A stretch of DNA of 64,000 bases from positions 1,949,111 through 2,013,110 of the forward strand of contig LR594584.1 in assembly GCA_901538445.1 (NCBI GenBank), given 5' to 3'. Position 1 is the first letter of the stretch; each line of letters starts with the position of its first letter. The DNA comes from Gemmataceae bacterium. Lineage in GTDB: Bacteria > Planctomycetota > Planctomycetia > Gemmatales > Gemmataceae. This document shows, piece by piece, positions 16,089 through 24,270 of this stretch. The translations under genes and the position numbers were made by a program. The notes below the pieces were generated by a model. The model had not been told where the DNA came from. It searched no databases and worked only from the letters and a program-made list of their open reading frames with translations.

Positions 16089-17636
16089 ATGCCCCCACCC
16101 ACCACGATCCCCGAGTTGCTCGACCGCGTCAGCCGCAGCGGGGTCGTCCCCGCGGAGAAGTTGCAGGGGCTGTTCGACGAACTCGCGGAGCTGGGCCGCC
16201 CGCCCCGGACCCCGACCGAGATGATCGAGCGGCTCATCGAGGCCGGGCTCATCACCCGGTTCCACGGCGAGAAGTTCGCCATCGGCAAGTACAAGGGGTT
16301 CCAGCTCGGCAGCTACCTGATCCTCGACCAGCTCGGCAGCGACGGCGTCGGCCAGGTGTACCTGGCCAACCACATCAACATGAACCGGCTGGTGGCGCTC
16401 AAGGCGCTGTCCCCGCAGGCCTATGAGAACGACCCGATCGCCCGGGAGCGGTTCCACCGCGAGGCCCGCGCCGCCGGCACCCTCGACCACCCGAACATCG
16501 TCCACGTGTTCGACCTGTGCCAGGAGGGGAAGCTCCTGTACCTCGTCATGGAGTACGTGGACGGGTCCACGCTCCAGTCGATCGTGGAGCGGGCCGGGCC
16601 GCTCGAGCCCCACGTCGCGGCGCACTACGCGCGCCAGGTCGCGGCCGGGCTCCAGCACGCCTACGAGCAGAAGTTCGTCCACCGCGACATCCGCCCCGCG
16701 AACCTCCTCGTGGACCGCGCCGGGGTCGTCAAGATCCTCGACTTCGGCCTGGTCCGGTCGGAGGCCGAGGACACCGGCGAGCTGACCCGCCAGGCCGTGG
16801 ACCGGAGCATCCTCGGCACCGAGGACTACATCGCCCCCGAGCAGTCGGTCGATAGCTCGCGGGTGGACATCCGGGCCGACCTGTACTCGCTCGGCGCGAC
16901 CCTCTACTTCCTGCTCACGGGCCGCACCCTGTTCCCCGACTGCCCGGCCGGCGAGCGGATGATCTGGCACCAGGTGAAGAACCCGACCCCGGTGAACAAG
17001 GTCCGCCCGGAGGTGCCGCTGAAGCTGGCCGGCGTCGTCCACAAGCTCCTGCGGAAGAAGCCCGACGAGCGGTACGCGACACCGTTCGAGGTGATCGAGG
17101 CGCTGACCCCGTTCATCGCCGACGAGTTGCCGCCGGTCCCGGAGCCGGGGTGGATCCCCGAGCGCCGGGGCCGCGTCGCCGCGGGCCGCGGGGCCGTCGC
17201 CAAGCCCACGTCGGCCGTGATCTCGGCGCGGGCCGCCGCCCCCGCCGCCGGGGTGCCCCTGCCGCTCCCCGTGCCCGCCCCGCCGGCCGCCACCCCCGCC
17301 CCCGTCGGGCAGGTCGGCCCGGCGTCCGACGTGTTCGCGCCCGCGTTCCCCCGGGTGCCCGGCCAGCCCCCGCCCAAGAAGAAGCCGGGCGGCGACGGCG
17401 CGGCCCGGCCGGGCCGCGCCAAGGGCCGCCAGCCCGAGGCGGACATCGACACGACCCCGGACGCGACCGGCAGCAGCGAGACGCCCCCGCGGAAGCGCCG
17501 CCGGCCCGAGCCCGCCGAGGACGACGGCGACATCGAGGTGGCCCCGCGGTCGGGCGGCACGGTCATCATCGTCGTGCTCTCCGTGGCCCTGCTCCTGGCC
17601 CTCGCCGGCATCGCGTTCCTGCTCCTCAACAAGTAG
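16089..17636 (+). CDS. Ser/Thr protein kinase with C-terminal membrane anchor
   Basis: The protein has 515 residues. After an N-terminal helical region (1-65) comes a Hanks-type kinase domain (about 70-345): glycine loop LGSDGVGQVYLA, Lys105 in VALKAL, HRD with Asp200, DFG with Asp218, and APE at 249-251. The catalytic-loop lysine is arginine (HRDIRPAN). A proline/alanine-rich low-complexity linker (about 365-490) leads to a single membrane segment (about 495-512) two residues from the end, so the kinase is cytoplasmic and tail-anchored. No extracellular sensor is present. Targets unknown. A 29-bp hairpin follows. Confidence 0.93.
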   Translation: MPPPTTIPELLDRVSRSGVVPAEKLQGLFDELAELGRPPRTPTEMIERLIEAGLITRFHGEKFAIGKYKGFQLGSYLILDQLGSDGVGQVYLANHINMNRLVALKALSPQAYENDPIARERFHREARAAGTLDHPNIVHVFDLCQEGKLLYLVMEYVDGSTLQSIVERAGPLEPHVAAHYARQVAAGLQHAYEQKFVHRDIRPANLLVDRAGVVKILDFGLVRSEAEDTGELTRQAVDRSILGTEDYIAPEQSVDSSRVDIRADLYSLGATLYFLLTGRTLFPDCPAGERMIWHQVKNPTPVNKVRPEVPLKLAGVVHKLLRKKPDERYATPFEVIEALTPFIADELPPVPEPGWIPERRGRVAAGRGAVAKPTSAVISARAAAPAAGVPLPLPVPAPPAATPAPVGQVGPASDVFAPAFPRVPGQPPPKKKPGGDGAARPGRAKGRQPEADIDTTPDATGSSETPPRKRRRPEPAEDDGDIEVAPRSGGTVIIVVLSVALLLALAGIAFLLLNK

Positions 17637-17642
17637 TGCCCG

Positions 17643-17706
17643 CGAGCGGCGCGGCGTCAGCCCGCCGGTGCCCCCCTGCACCGGCGGGCTGACGCCGCGC
17701 CGCTCG
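17643..17706. terminator. Perfect 29-bp hairpin, 6-base loop
   Basis: Arms 17643-17671 and 17678-17706 (beginning CGAGCGGCGCGGCGTCAGCC) are perfect reverse complements, starting 6 bases after the kinase stop. A partial relative occurs near 34148-34172. There is no T-tract; termination is inferred. Confidence 0.7.
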
Positions 17707-17840
17707 CCTCAACCCCCGCCCACCCAAATCGCCCGCCGGCGAATTGCATCGGCGGTCCGTTCTGCGATAATCCCCGGAACCTGCCGCTCCGCGCCGGTGT
17801 TTACTCCGGGACGCCGGCCCACCCCTCCGAGACGCTGCCG

Positions 17841-19082
17841 ATGACCCGCCGCGCGCTGCTCGCCTGCTCCGCACTCGCCCTCACGCTCCCGGTCGCGACC
17901 CCGGCCGACTGGTCGCGGTTCCGCGGCCCGAACGGCACCGGGACCGCCGAGGGCGAGATGCCCGCCATCAACCCGAAGGCCCCGCTGTGGAAGGCCGCGG
18001 TCCCGGGCCGCGGGGCCGGGTCGCCGATCGTGGTCGGCGGCAAGGTGTACCTCCAGACGGCCGCGGCCGACGGCTCGAAGCGGTCGCTCCTGTGCCTCGA
18101 CGCCGCGACCGGCGCGACCGTGTGGACGAAGGACGCGGACGGCGCGGCCGCCCACACCCACGCCAAGAACACGCTCGCGTCGAGCACCCCGGCGTGCGAC
18201 GGCAAGCAGGTGTACGCCGTGTGGTGGGACGGCTCGGGCGTGTCGGTCTACGGGTACGACCTGACCGGGGCCGAGAAGTGGCGGACCTCGCTGGGCGGGT
18301 ACAAGAGCCAGCACGGCCCCGGGTTCTCGCCGGTGGTTCACGAGGGGCTCGTGTTCGTCAACGTGGACGACGACGAGCGGGCCGAACTGGTCGCCGTGGA
18401 CGCCAGGACCGGGGCGAAGAAGTGGGTCAAGGAGCGGAAGCACGTCCGCGCGTGCTACTCGACCCCGTTCCTGCTGACCCGCGAGGGCAAGCCCGCGGAA
18501 CTGATCCTCGGCACGACGACCGCCATCACGTCCTACGAGCCGGCGACCGGCAAGGTGAACTGGAACTACGACGTGGTGTGGCCCAAGGGGAAGATGCCGC
18601 TGCGGGTGATCGCGCACCCGGTGTACGCCGGCGGGCTGCTGGTGATGACCAGCGGCGACGGCGGCGGCTCCCGGTACATGGTCGCGGTGGACCCGGACCA
18701 GAAGGCCCCCGCGAAGGTCTGGGAGCTGAGCAAGGAGATCCCCTACGTGCCGTGCCTGCTGGCCCGGGGCGACCTGCTGTTCTGGATCGGCGACAACAAG
18801 GGCAGCTTCGCGTGCTGCGCCGACGCCAAGACCGGCAAGGTGCTGTTCAACGAGCGGCTGCTCGCCAAGGAGCCGTCGGCGTCGCCGGTCATGGTCGGGG
18901 ACAAGATCCTGATGATCGCCGAGGACGGCGAGTTCGTGGTGTTCAAGGCCGCCCCGAAGTTCGACGAGGTCGAGCGCGCGAAGCTCGCCGACAAGGAGAA
19001 GGTGTTCGCGTCGCCGGCCGTGGCCGACGGCAAGCTGTTCATCCGCGGCGAGTCGCACCTGTACTGCTTCGGGAAGAAGTGA
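17841..19082 (+). CDS. Secreted PQQ-type beta-propeller protein
   Basis: The protein has 413 residues with a signal peptide (about 1-22) followed at once by WSRFRGPNGTG, the usual start of planctomycete PQQ-binding-like beta-propeller proteins. Repeats have the pattern LLCLDAATGATVWTKD, ELVAVDARTGAKKWVKE and ITSYEPATGKVNWNYD, the tryptophan-docking blades of the PQQ/YWTD fold. Catalytic residues for PQQ dehydrogenases are not evident, so it may only be structural or an accessory of outer-envelope complexes. It stands alone between two hairpins. Function unknown. Confidence 0.85.
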   Translation: MTRRALLACSALALTLPVATPADWSRFRGPNGTGTAEGEMPAINPKAPLWKAAVPGRGAGSPIVVGGKVYLQTAAADGSKRSLLCLDAATGATVWTKDADGAAAHTHAKNTLASSTPACDGKQVYAVWWDGSGVSVYGYDLTGAEKWRTSLGGYKSQHGPGFSPVVHEGLVFVNVDDDERAELVAVDARTGAKKWVKERKHVRACYSTPFLLTREGKPAELILGTTTAITSYEPATGKVNWNYDVVWPKGKMPLRVIAHPVYAGGLLVMTSGDGGGSRYMVAVDPDQKAPAKVWELSKEIPYVPCLLARGDLLFWIGDNKGSFACCADAKTGKVLFNERLLAKEPSASPVMVGDKILMIAEDGEFVVFKAAPKFDEVERAKLADKEKVFASPAVADGKLFIRGESHLYCFGKK

Positions 19083-19097
19083 CCCGTCCCATTTCGC

Positions 19098-19140
19098 CGC
19101 GACCCGAGGGAACGCGACGCGCACGCTCCCTCGGGTCGCG
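19098..19140. terminator. 14-bp hairpin after the PQQ propeller gene
   Basis: Arms 19098-19111 and 19127-19140 (CGCGACCCGAGGGA and its complement) are perfect, 15 bases after the stop, followed by AAAAG. Probable terminator. Confidence 0.65.
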
Positions 19141-19225
19141 AAAAGTCGCGCATACGCCGGCCCGCGACCGGGCAAGTACGGGTAGTTGAAGCGAGAACCG
19201 CCGCCAGCAGCCAGGGAGGGCGACT

Positions 19226-20896
19226 GTGGCACCGGCACATCTGCGTTCGGCCGTTCACCGGGTCCGCCGCACCGTTCTACCCCCGGAAGCGTCGGACACT
19301 TCCGACGGCCCGCTCCTCAGGTCCTTCATCGAGCGGAACGACGGCGAGGCCTTCGCGGCGCTCGTCCGGCGGCACGGCCGGATGGTCCTCGGCGTGTGCC
19401 GCCGCGTGGCCCGCAACCACCACGACGCGGAGGATGCGTTCCAGGCCACGTTCCTGGTGCTGGCGCGCCGCGCCGCGTCCGTGAACCCGCGGGAGCAGCT
19501 CCCCAACTGGCTCTACGGGGTCGCGTTCCGGACCGCGTCGAAGGCCCGGGCGCTGGCGGCCCGGCGGCGGGCGCGCGAGGCACGGGCCGCCCTGGGGCGG
19601 GCGGACGAGGGGGTGCCCCCGGTCGAGCGGGACGACCTACGGTCCGTCATCGACCGGGAGCTGAACGCGCTGCCCGCGGGCTATCGGCTCGCTCTGCTCG
19701 TCTGCGACCTGGAGGGCGAGTCGGTCCGCGACGCGGCCGAGCGGCTCGGCTGGCCGCAGGGCACGCTGGCCGGGCGGCTCGCCCGGGGGCGGAAGCTCCT
19801 CGCGCGGCGGCTGGCGAGCCGCGGGGTGGTGGTCCCGGCCGGCACCCTGGCGGCCGCCCTCGCCGCCGACCCCGTCATGGCTTGCGTGCCGGCGGCACTC
19901 TTCGCTTCAACGGTTCGGGCCGCACGCACGGGTGCGGCCTCCCCGACACCGGCGGCCGGCGCCGTTTCGCCCGCCGTCGCGACACTCACCGAAGGGGTCA
20001 TGATGACCACGTTCTGGCACAGGATGAAGGCCGCCACCGCGCTCCTGATTCTCGGCGCGGCCGGGCTCGCCGGCGGGTTGCTCGCGCACTGGCCCGCCGC
20101 GGCCGCACGAACGGCCGAGCCGCCTGCCGCGACGGCTACGGCGACCGCCACGCCGACAAAGCCCGAGCCGGCCGCGCGGCCGGGAACAGCGCACCTCGCG
20201 TACGAGGTACACATTCTCACCGTCCCGGAGGGCACGCGGTTCGGCCCCGACAGGGAAGGCGCGGTCGAGTACCTGACCCAGGCCCAACTGAACGCGGCGT
20301 TCAAGCGCGTGCAGGGTGATCGCAACACGAATGTCCTCCAGGCTCCAAAGGTCACGACCCGAGACGACGAGCCAACCGTCATGAAGGTCACGGACGTCAG
20401 TTTCTACGTGACGGACGTTCAAATCGTGAAACAGAATGGCCGAGTCCTGCTGAACCCGGTCAATACCCCGATCGAGACGGGCGTCACACTCACCCTCACG
20501 GGCAGGGCATCCGCCGACCGGGAGAGCGTGACGGTGGGCGTGAACTACACTGTCACGCGCGTGGACAAGGTGGAGTTGCTACCGGTCACGGTTACGCCCG
20601 AGGATCCGCCCCCCGGTGCTCCGGTTCAGTACATTCAACACCCCACCATCAATGCGCTGGAGATCGCCAGGCGCGACCTGAAGTTGTCCGCCGGCCGGCA
20701 CGCGGTCGTCGCGGGGCCGACCTCGGTGCAGACGTCGCGCGACGACCGGGTTCCCGCCGAGTTGTGGGAAGTGCCGGTCGTCGGCCCGGTTCTCACGGCG
20801 ATCGCGACGAAGCGGACGACGGTGCGGACGTACCTGATCGTGTCCGCCCGGGTCGCCGACGAGCCCGCGCCGGCCCCGCGGCCGGGGGCGAAGTGA
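19226..20896 (+). CDS. ECF sigma factor fused to a membrane segment and secretin-like domain
   Basis: The protein has 556 residues from a GTG preceded by AGGGAGG at 6 bases. Residues about 30-105 are sigma region 2 (RRHGRMVLGVCRRVARNHHD, AEDAFQATFLVLARR) and 130-200 are region 4 (LPAGYRLALLVCDLEGESV, WPQGTLAGRLARGRKLL). A conserved linker follows, then one membrane segment (about 271-290). The last 250 residues are extracytoplasmic and contain NVLQAPKVTTRDDEP and VRTYLIVSARV, which resemble the secretin fold of type II/IV systems. Gemmataceae have many ECF proteins with sensing extensions; a secretin-like one implies direct envelope sensing without a separate anti-sigma factor. That role is inferred. 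Confidence 0.82.
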   Translation: MAPAHLRSAVHRVRRTVLPPEASDTSDGPLLRSFIERNDGEAFAALVRRHGRMVLGVCRRVARNHHDAEDAFQATFLVLARRAASVNPREQLPNWLYGVAFRTASKARALAARRRAREARAALGRADEGVPPVERDDLRSVIDRELNALPAGYRLALLVCDLEGESVRDAAERLGWPQGTLAGRLARGRKLLARRLASRGVVVPAGTLAAALAADPVMACVPAALFASTVRAARTGAASPTPAAGAVSPAVATLTEGVMMTTFWHRMKAATALLILGAAGLAGGLLAHWPAAAARTAEPPAATATATATPTKPEPAARPGTAHLAYEVHILTVPEGTRFGPDREGAVEYLTQAQLNAAFKRVQGDRNTNVLQAPKVTTRDDEPTVMKVTDVSFYVTDVQIVKQNGRVLLNPVNTPIETGVTLTLTGRASADRESVTVGVNYTVTRVDKVELLPVTVTPEDPPPGAPVQYIQHPTINALEIARRDLKLSAGRHAVVAGPTSVQTSRDDRVPAELWEVPVVGPVLTAIATKRTTVRTYLIVSARVADEPAPAPRPGAK

Positions 20897-20911
20897 CCCG
20901 GCGAGAATGCG

Positions 20912-20947
20912 GCGAGCCGCGACCACGAAAGAGCTGTCGCGGCTCGC
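20912..20947. terminator. 12-bp hairpin between convergent genes
   Basis: Arms 20912-20923 and 20936-20947 (GCGAGCCGCGAC and its complement) pair perfectly. It lies between the ECF gene and the convergent isomerase gene and may serve both. Confidence 0.65.
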
Positions 20948-20967
20948 GATCGCTGTCCTGACATGCG

Positions 20968-21801
20968 CTAAACGGAAGCGTACCGGTCGAGGAACGCCCT
21001 GGCCTTCCGGGCGGTGCGCACCGCGTCGTAGCTGTGCCGGCTGAGTTCGACGTACACGCCGCCGGCGTACCCGGCGGCCCGCAGCCCCCCGAACACGTCC
21101 CCGAAGTCCACCTCGCCCTCGCCGAACATCAGGTGGTCGTGGACCCCCGCGGCCATGTCCTCGATGTGGACGTTCCAGAGCGCGTCGCGCCACGCGGCGA
21201 GGTGGCCGCTGACCGGCAGTTCGCCCGTGCAGACGAGGTGGCCGACGTCGAGCGTGAGCCCGAACGCCGGGTGGTTGAGGGCCGCGTGCAACTCGGCGTA
21301 CCGGGGCATCGTGTCGATGAACATGCCGGGCTCGGGCTCGAACGCGAGCCGCACGTTCCGCTCGACGGCGTACTCCGCGAGCCGCTCCAGCCGGTCGACG
21401 AGCCGCACCATCTGGACTCCCGGCGGCGCGTTGTCGACCGCGGTCCCGGACCAAAAGCTCACGCAGTCGGCGTTCAGGTCGGCGGCGATGTCCACGCACC
21501 GCTTGAGGAAGTCGAGCCGGCCGGCCCGCTCCTCGGGCGTCGGGCTGACGAGCGTCGGCTGGTGCTTGCGGCGGGCGTCGAGGAGGAACCGTGCGCCGGT
21601 CTCGATGACGCACCGCATGTTGTGCCGGGCGAGCTGCCTGGCGAGCGACGCGGCCTGGAGCGGCAGGTCGGGGGCGAACGGGTCGAGGTGGTGGACGTCG
21701 AGGGTAAGGGCGACGCCGCCGTACCCGAGTTCGGCGAGGATCTCGACGGCGTCCTCGAGCCGGTGGTGCGCGAACCCGTTGGTGTTGTAGCCGAGGAACA
21801 T
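20968..21801 (-). CDS. Sugar phosphate isomerase/epimerase-like TIM barrel
   Basis: The protein has 277 residues and belongs to the xylose-isomerase-like TIM barrel superfamily (AP_endonuc_2). It begins FLGYNTNGFAHHRLEDAVEI. Likely metal ligands are the glutamate in AFEPEPGMF, the aspartate/histidine in LTLDVGHL, the histidine in NVHIEDM and the glutamate in YVELSRHS. No signal peptide, so it is cytoplasmic. The start motif reminds me of isomerase-like proteins from ebo-type clusters, but no other member is next to it, so the substrate stays open. Convergent with the ECF fusion gene. Confidence 0.78.
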   Translation of the reverse strand: MFLGYNTNGFAHHRLEDAVEILAELGYGGVALTLDVHHLDPFAPDLPLQAASLARQLARHNMRCVIETGARFLLDARRKHQPTLVSPTPEERAGRLDFLKRCVDIAADLNADCVSFWSGTAVDNAPPGVQMVRLVDRLERLAEYAVERNVRLAFEPEPGMFIDTMPRYAELHAALNHPAFGLTLDVGHLVCTGELPVSGHLAAWRDALWNVHIEDMAAGVHDHLMFGEGEVDFGDVFGGLRAAGYAGGVYVELSRHSYDAVRTARKARAFLDRYASV

Positions 21802-21832
21802 GGCGGGCCTCGTGCTCGGCTCAGTTCTGAGT

Positions 21833-21971
21833 CCCGGAGGGACGGCGGATGGTAGCCAGGGGTGGAGCGAGTCCGCGAGCGCAACCCCTGGTTCTGGAGC
21901 GTTCGCCGGGGACCAGGGGTTTGCCCGAAGCGGGCCGCACCCCTGGTCACCATCCGCCGCCCCTCCGGGGC
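21833..21971. repeat. Nested palindromic repeat, family D, copy 1
   Basis: This 139-base element is framed by CCCGGAGGG and CCCTCCGGGG and contains CCAGGGGT / ACCCCTGG units that can fold several ways. A second copy in the opposite orientation lies at 61886-62034. It fills the gap between two genes of the minus strand. No gene is present. Confidence 0.85.
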
Positions 21972-22033
21972 TAAAGCACGGACCGAGCGGCGGAACGTCT
22001 GCGCGCCCTCGCGAGCGCCTCTACCCAAGTCTG

Positions 22034-22267
22034 TCACGGCACCGCTTCGAGAATGTCCACTTCGGGCACCTTCTTACGAAGCTCATCTTCGAGGGACGTG
22101 ATAACCGTCATGATCGTTGCGGGGCACCCGGCGCACACCCCGGTGAGCCGCACTGACGCGATGCCGTTCGCCACCTCCAGCACCTCGATGCCGGTGCCGT
22201 CGAGCATCAGTGCCGGGGCGATGTCGTGCTTCAGCGCGTGCTCGACGCGGTCCTTCAGGTCGGTCAT
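22034..22267 (-). CDS. NifU-like C-terminal domain protein (Fe-S scaffold)
   Basis: The protein has 77 residues from the ATG at 22267. It is a stand-alone NifU C-terminal domain, with the Cys pair in VCAGCPATIM that binds a [4Fe-4S] cluster and the surrounding LEVANGIASVRLTG and LEDELRKKVPEV segments. Such proteins pass Fe-S clusters to apoproteins. The start overlaps the stop of the upstream hypothetical gene (ATGA), so it is translationally coupled to it and, through it, to ribF. The grouping links flavin and Fe-S cofactors, but no direct interaction can be read from the sequence. Confidence 0.9.
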   Translation of the reverse strand: MTDLKDRVEHALKHDIAPALMLDGTGIEVLEVANGIASVRLTGVCAGCPATIMTVITSLEDELRKKVPEVDILEAVP

Positions 22268-22635
22268 GGTTGCTCTCCCGAGTCGCGCCCGGTGATCCCG
22301 CCGTCGCGGCGAATGTGATCGCGGAGTCCGGCAATCTCCGTTCCAAGCCACGCCGAGCCGTACTCGGTCAGCGTTCCCGCTCGGATCAACTCCCGCGGAG
22401 CATCATCCAGCAGCGACAGGAACCGCTGTCTGGCGACCGGATTGCCGAGGAGTTCATCCAGGCAAACCACCTTGCCCGAGAAAAACCCGGTTCGTTCGTC
22501 GCGCAAAAACGTCGTGAGGTGATCGTTGGTGCCGAAACGGGACTCGGCCTGGGCGACCAACGCTTCCAGCAACGCCTCAACGGCCCCGTTCGTGCCCCAG
22601 AACACCACGTCGGCAAACTTGAACCCCGCACTCAT
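22264..22635 (-). CDS. Hypothetical protein coupled to ribF and a NifU-like gene
   Basis: The protein has 123 residues, without a signal peptide or membrane segment, and I do not recognise its family. It has a mixed composition with FKFADVVFWGTNGAVEALLEAL at the start and EYGSAWLGTEIAGLRDHIRRDGG near the end. Both ends overlap neighbours by four bases (ATGA with the ribF stop; ATGA with the NifU-like start). That tight overlap makes it a genuine gene of a three-gene operon. Codon use in its second half is a little less GC-rich than its neighbours. Confidence 0.75.
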   Translation of the reverse strand: MSAGFKFADVVFWGTNGAVEALLEALVAQAESRFGTNDHLTTFLRDERTGFFSGKVVCLDELLGNPVARQRFLSLLDDAPRELIRAGTLTEYGSAWLGTEIAGLRDHIRRDGGITGRDSGEQP

Positions 22636-23567
22636 GTGTTCCCGCTCAGCACCTGTTTCGCGGCCTCGACGTCGCGCTTGAGTTGCTCGACCAGTTCCGC
22701 GATGCCGGCGAACGGGCGGGTCTCGCGGAGGCGGGCCGCGAACTCGACCGTCAGCGAGCGGCCGTACACGTCGCCCGAGAAACCGATCAGGTGGACTTCG
22801 ATCTTGCGGGCGTCCTCGCCGAACGTCGGGTTCGGGCCGATGTTCGCCGCCGCGGGCCACACCTTGCCGTCCACGGTCGCCCGCACCGCGTAGACGCCGT
22901 TGCCCGGCAGGACCGTCGGCACCTCGCCGAGGTTCGCGGTGGGGAAGCCGATCAGGCGGCCGCGGCGCGCGCCGGTCACCACGATGCCCGAGACGCGGTA
23001 CGGCCGGGCGAGCAGTTCCGCGGCGGCGGCCACGTCCCCGGCCACGATCGCCGCCCGCACCCGGCTGCTCGACACGGGTTCGCCGGCGTGGACGACTTGT
23101 TGCACGTCCTCGAACGCCAGCCCGGCCGCACCGCACAGGTCGCGGAGGGTCGCGTTCGTGCCGGCGCGGCCGCGGCCGAAGCGGAAGTCGTACCCCTCGA
23201 CGACCCCCTTCGCGCCGAGTTGCCGGGCCATCACGTCCTCGAAGAACGCCTCCGGGCTCAGCGCCAAGAGCGACGGACTGGTCCGCAGGATGACGACGTG
23301 GTCGGCCCCGGCGGCGTGCAGCAGGTCGGCGCGCTCGGGGAGGGTGGTGAGCGGCGGCCGGACCGGGCCGGGGTGGAGCACCTGGTGCGGGGGCGGGTCG
23401 AACGAGACGGCGACGGCCGGGCCGCCGAGCCGGCCGGCGAGCGCGCGGGTCGCCCTGACGAGCGCCCGGTGCCCGAGGTGGACCCCGTCGAAGTTCCCCA
23501 CGGTGACCGCGCCGCCGGCGAACCCGGCCGGGGCGTGCGCGGACCATTCGAGCAAAACGGTTGCCAT
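22632..23567 (-). CDS. ribF: Bifunctional riboflavin kinase / FAD synthetase
   Basis: The protein has 311 residues from the ATG at 23567; an alternative start 42 bases upstream would add a tail unlike the family. The N-terminal FAD synthetase domain has VGNFDGVHLGHRAL and SSSRVRAAI. The C-terminal riboflavin kinase domain has IGFPTANL, then NIGPNPTFGEDARKIEVHL. It converts riboflavin to FMN and then FAD in the cytoplasm. It is the first gene of an overlapping operon with a hypothetical gene and a NifU-like gene. About 88 bases upstream on the other strand begins the RNase P RNA. Confidence 0.95.
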   Translation of the reverse strand: MATVLLEWSAHAPAGFAGGAVTVGNFDGVHLGHRALVRATRALAGRLGGPAVAVSFDPPPHQVLHPGPVRPPLTTLPERADLLHAAGADHVVILRTSPSLLALSPEAFFEDVMARQLGAKGVVEGYDFRFGRGRAGTNATLRDLCGAAGLAFEDVQQVVHAGEPVSSSRVRAAIVAGDVAAAAELLARPYRVSGIVVTGARRGRLIGFPTANLGEVPTVLPGNGVYAVRATVDGKVWPAAANIGPNPTFGEDARKIEVHLIGFSGDVYGRSLTVEFAARLRETRPFAGIAELVEQLKRDVEAAKQVLSGNT

Positions 23568-23688
23568 GTCGTTATCTTTGCGGAGCGACCGCGAACCGGA
23601 AAGGCTCACGGCCGTCTATTCTCGGAGCGGCGTCGGCCTCGTACGATGTCGTCTCGGGTCGGTCGGTCGGCCGGACGGTCGCCGCGGG

Positions 23689-23795
23689 CGTAGTGGGCAG
23701 TGGGCAGTGGGCAGTGGGCAGTTGAAATCAGACAGCCGGCTTTTCGGTCTCTGCCTTCAACTCTCCACTGCCCACTACCCACTGCCCACTGCCCC
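23689..23795 (+). repeat. P3-region hairpin of rnpB built from AGTGGGC tandem units
   Basis: Four tandem copies of the 7-base unit AGTGGGC (23692-23719) face complementary GCCCACT units (23766-23795) across a loop of about 40 bases. It replaces or extends helix P3 of the RNase P RNA. The unit count and small mismatches suggest growth by slippage. Confidence 0.85.
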
Positions 23796-23916
23796 GGGGA
23801 GGAAAGTCCGGGCTCCACAGGGCGCGGTGATGGATAACGTCCACCCCCGGGACCGGTTCGGGCTCCCCGGCTCGAACCGCAAGCGGGCGGGAAAGTGCAA
23901 CAGAAAGTAAACCGCC

Positions 23917-24013
23917 GGGGCAGTGTGAGTGGCTAGTGTGAGTGCGAGTGAAAAGGCGAAACATCATCCGTTGTCTTTTCACTCGCACTCACACTAGCCA
24001 CTCACACTGCCCC
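23917..24013 (+). repeat. P12-region hairpin of rnpB, 39 perfect base pairs
   Basis: Arms 23917-23955 and 23975-24013 are perfect reverse complements over 39 bases around a 19-base loop. They contain GTGTGAGTG and GTGCGAGTG near-repeats. It occupies the place of helix P12, between the AAACCGCC and GGTAAGGGTG segments. Confidence 0.9.
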
Positions 24014-24270
24014 GGTAAGGGTGAAACGGTGCGGGGCGAGAGCCCTTAATGTAAGAGCGCACCAGCAGCCGGGTGACCGGCTGGCTCGGCAAACCCCACC
24101 GGGAGCAAGGTCAAACAGGGGACAGGGCCGGCCCGGCCCGTCACGATCCCCGGGTAGACCGCTCGACGCCGCGGGCAACCGCGGTGCTAGATAAATGACC
24201 GTCGCCCGCCCGCAAGGGTGGGGACAAAACCCGGCTTACAGGCCGGCCGACCGACCCGTCGGGGCTTCTC

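Larger units (their letters stand above)
23655..24258 (+). ncRNA. rnpB: RNase P RNA with two long hairpin insertions
   Basis: The catalytic RNA that trims tRNA 5' ends. Universal bacterial segments are clear: GAGGAAAGTCCGGGCTCC (from 23799), GGGAAAGTGCAACAGAAAG (from 23889), GGTAAGGGTGAAACGGTGCG (from 24014), GAGCAAGGTCAAACAGGG (from 24103) and ACAAAACCCGGCTTACAGG (from 24225). The ends pair as helix P1 (CGGGTCGGTCGG at 23655 with CCGACCGACCCG ending at 24258), and ACGGTC/GACCGT forms P2. The length is about 604 bases against some 350-400 in most bacteria. The excess comes from two hairpins placed where P3 and P12 belong. The gene is divergent from ribF. Confidence 0.95.

Noticed and set aside
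23692-23719. AGTGGGC repeats read as a CRISPR-like array
   Set aside because: Units are 7 bases, in tandem without spacers, and lie inside RNase P RNA.
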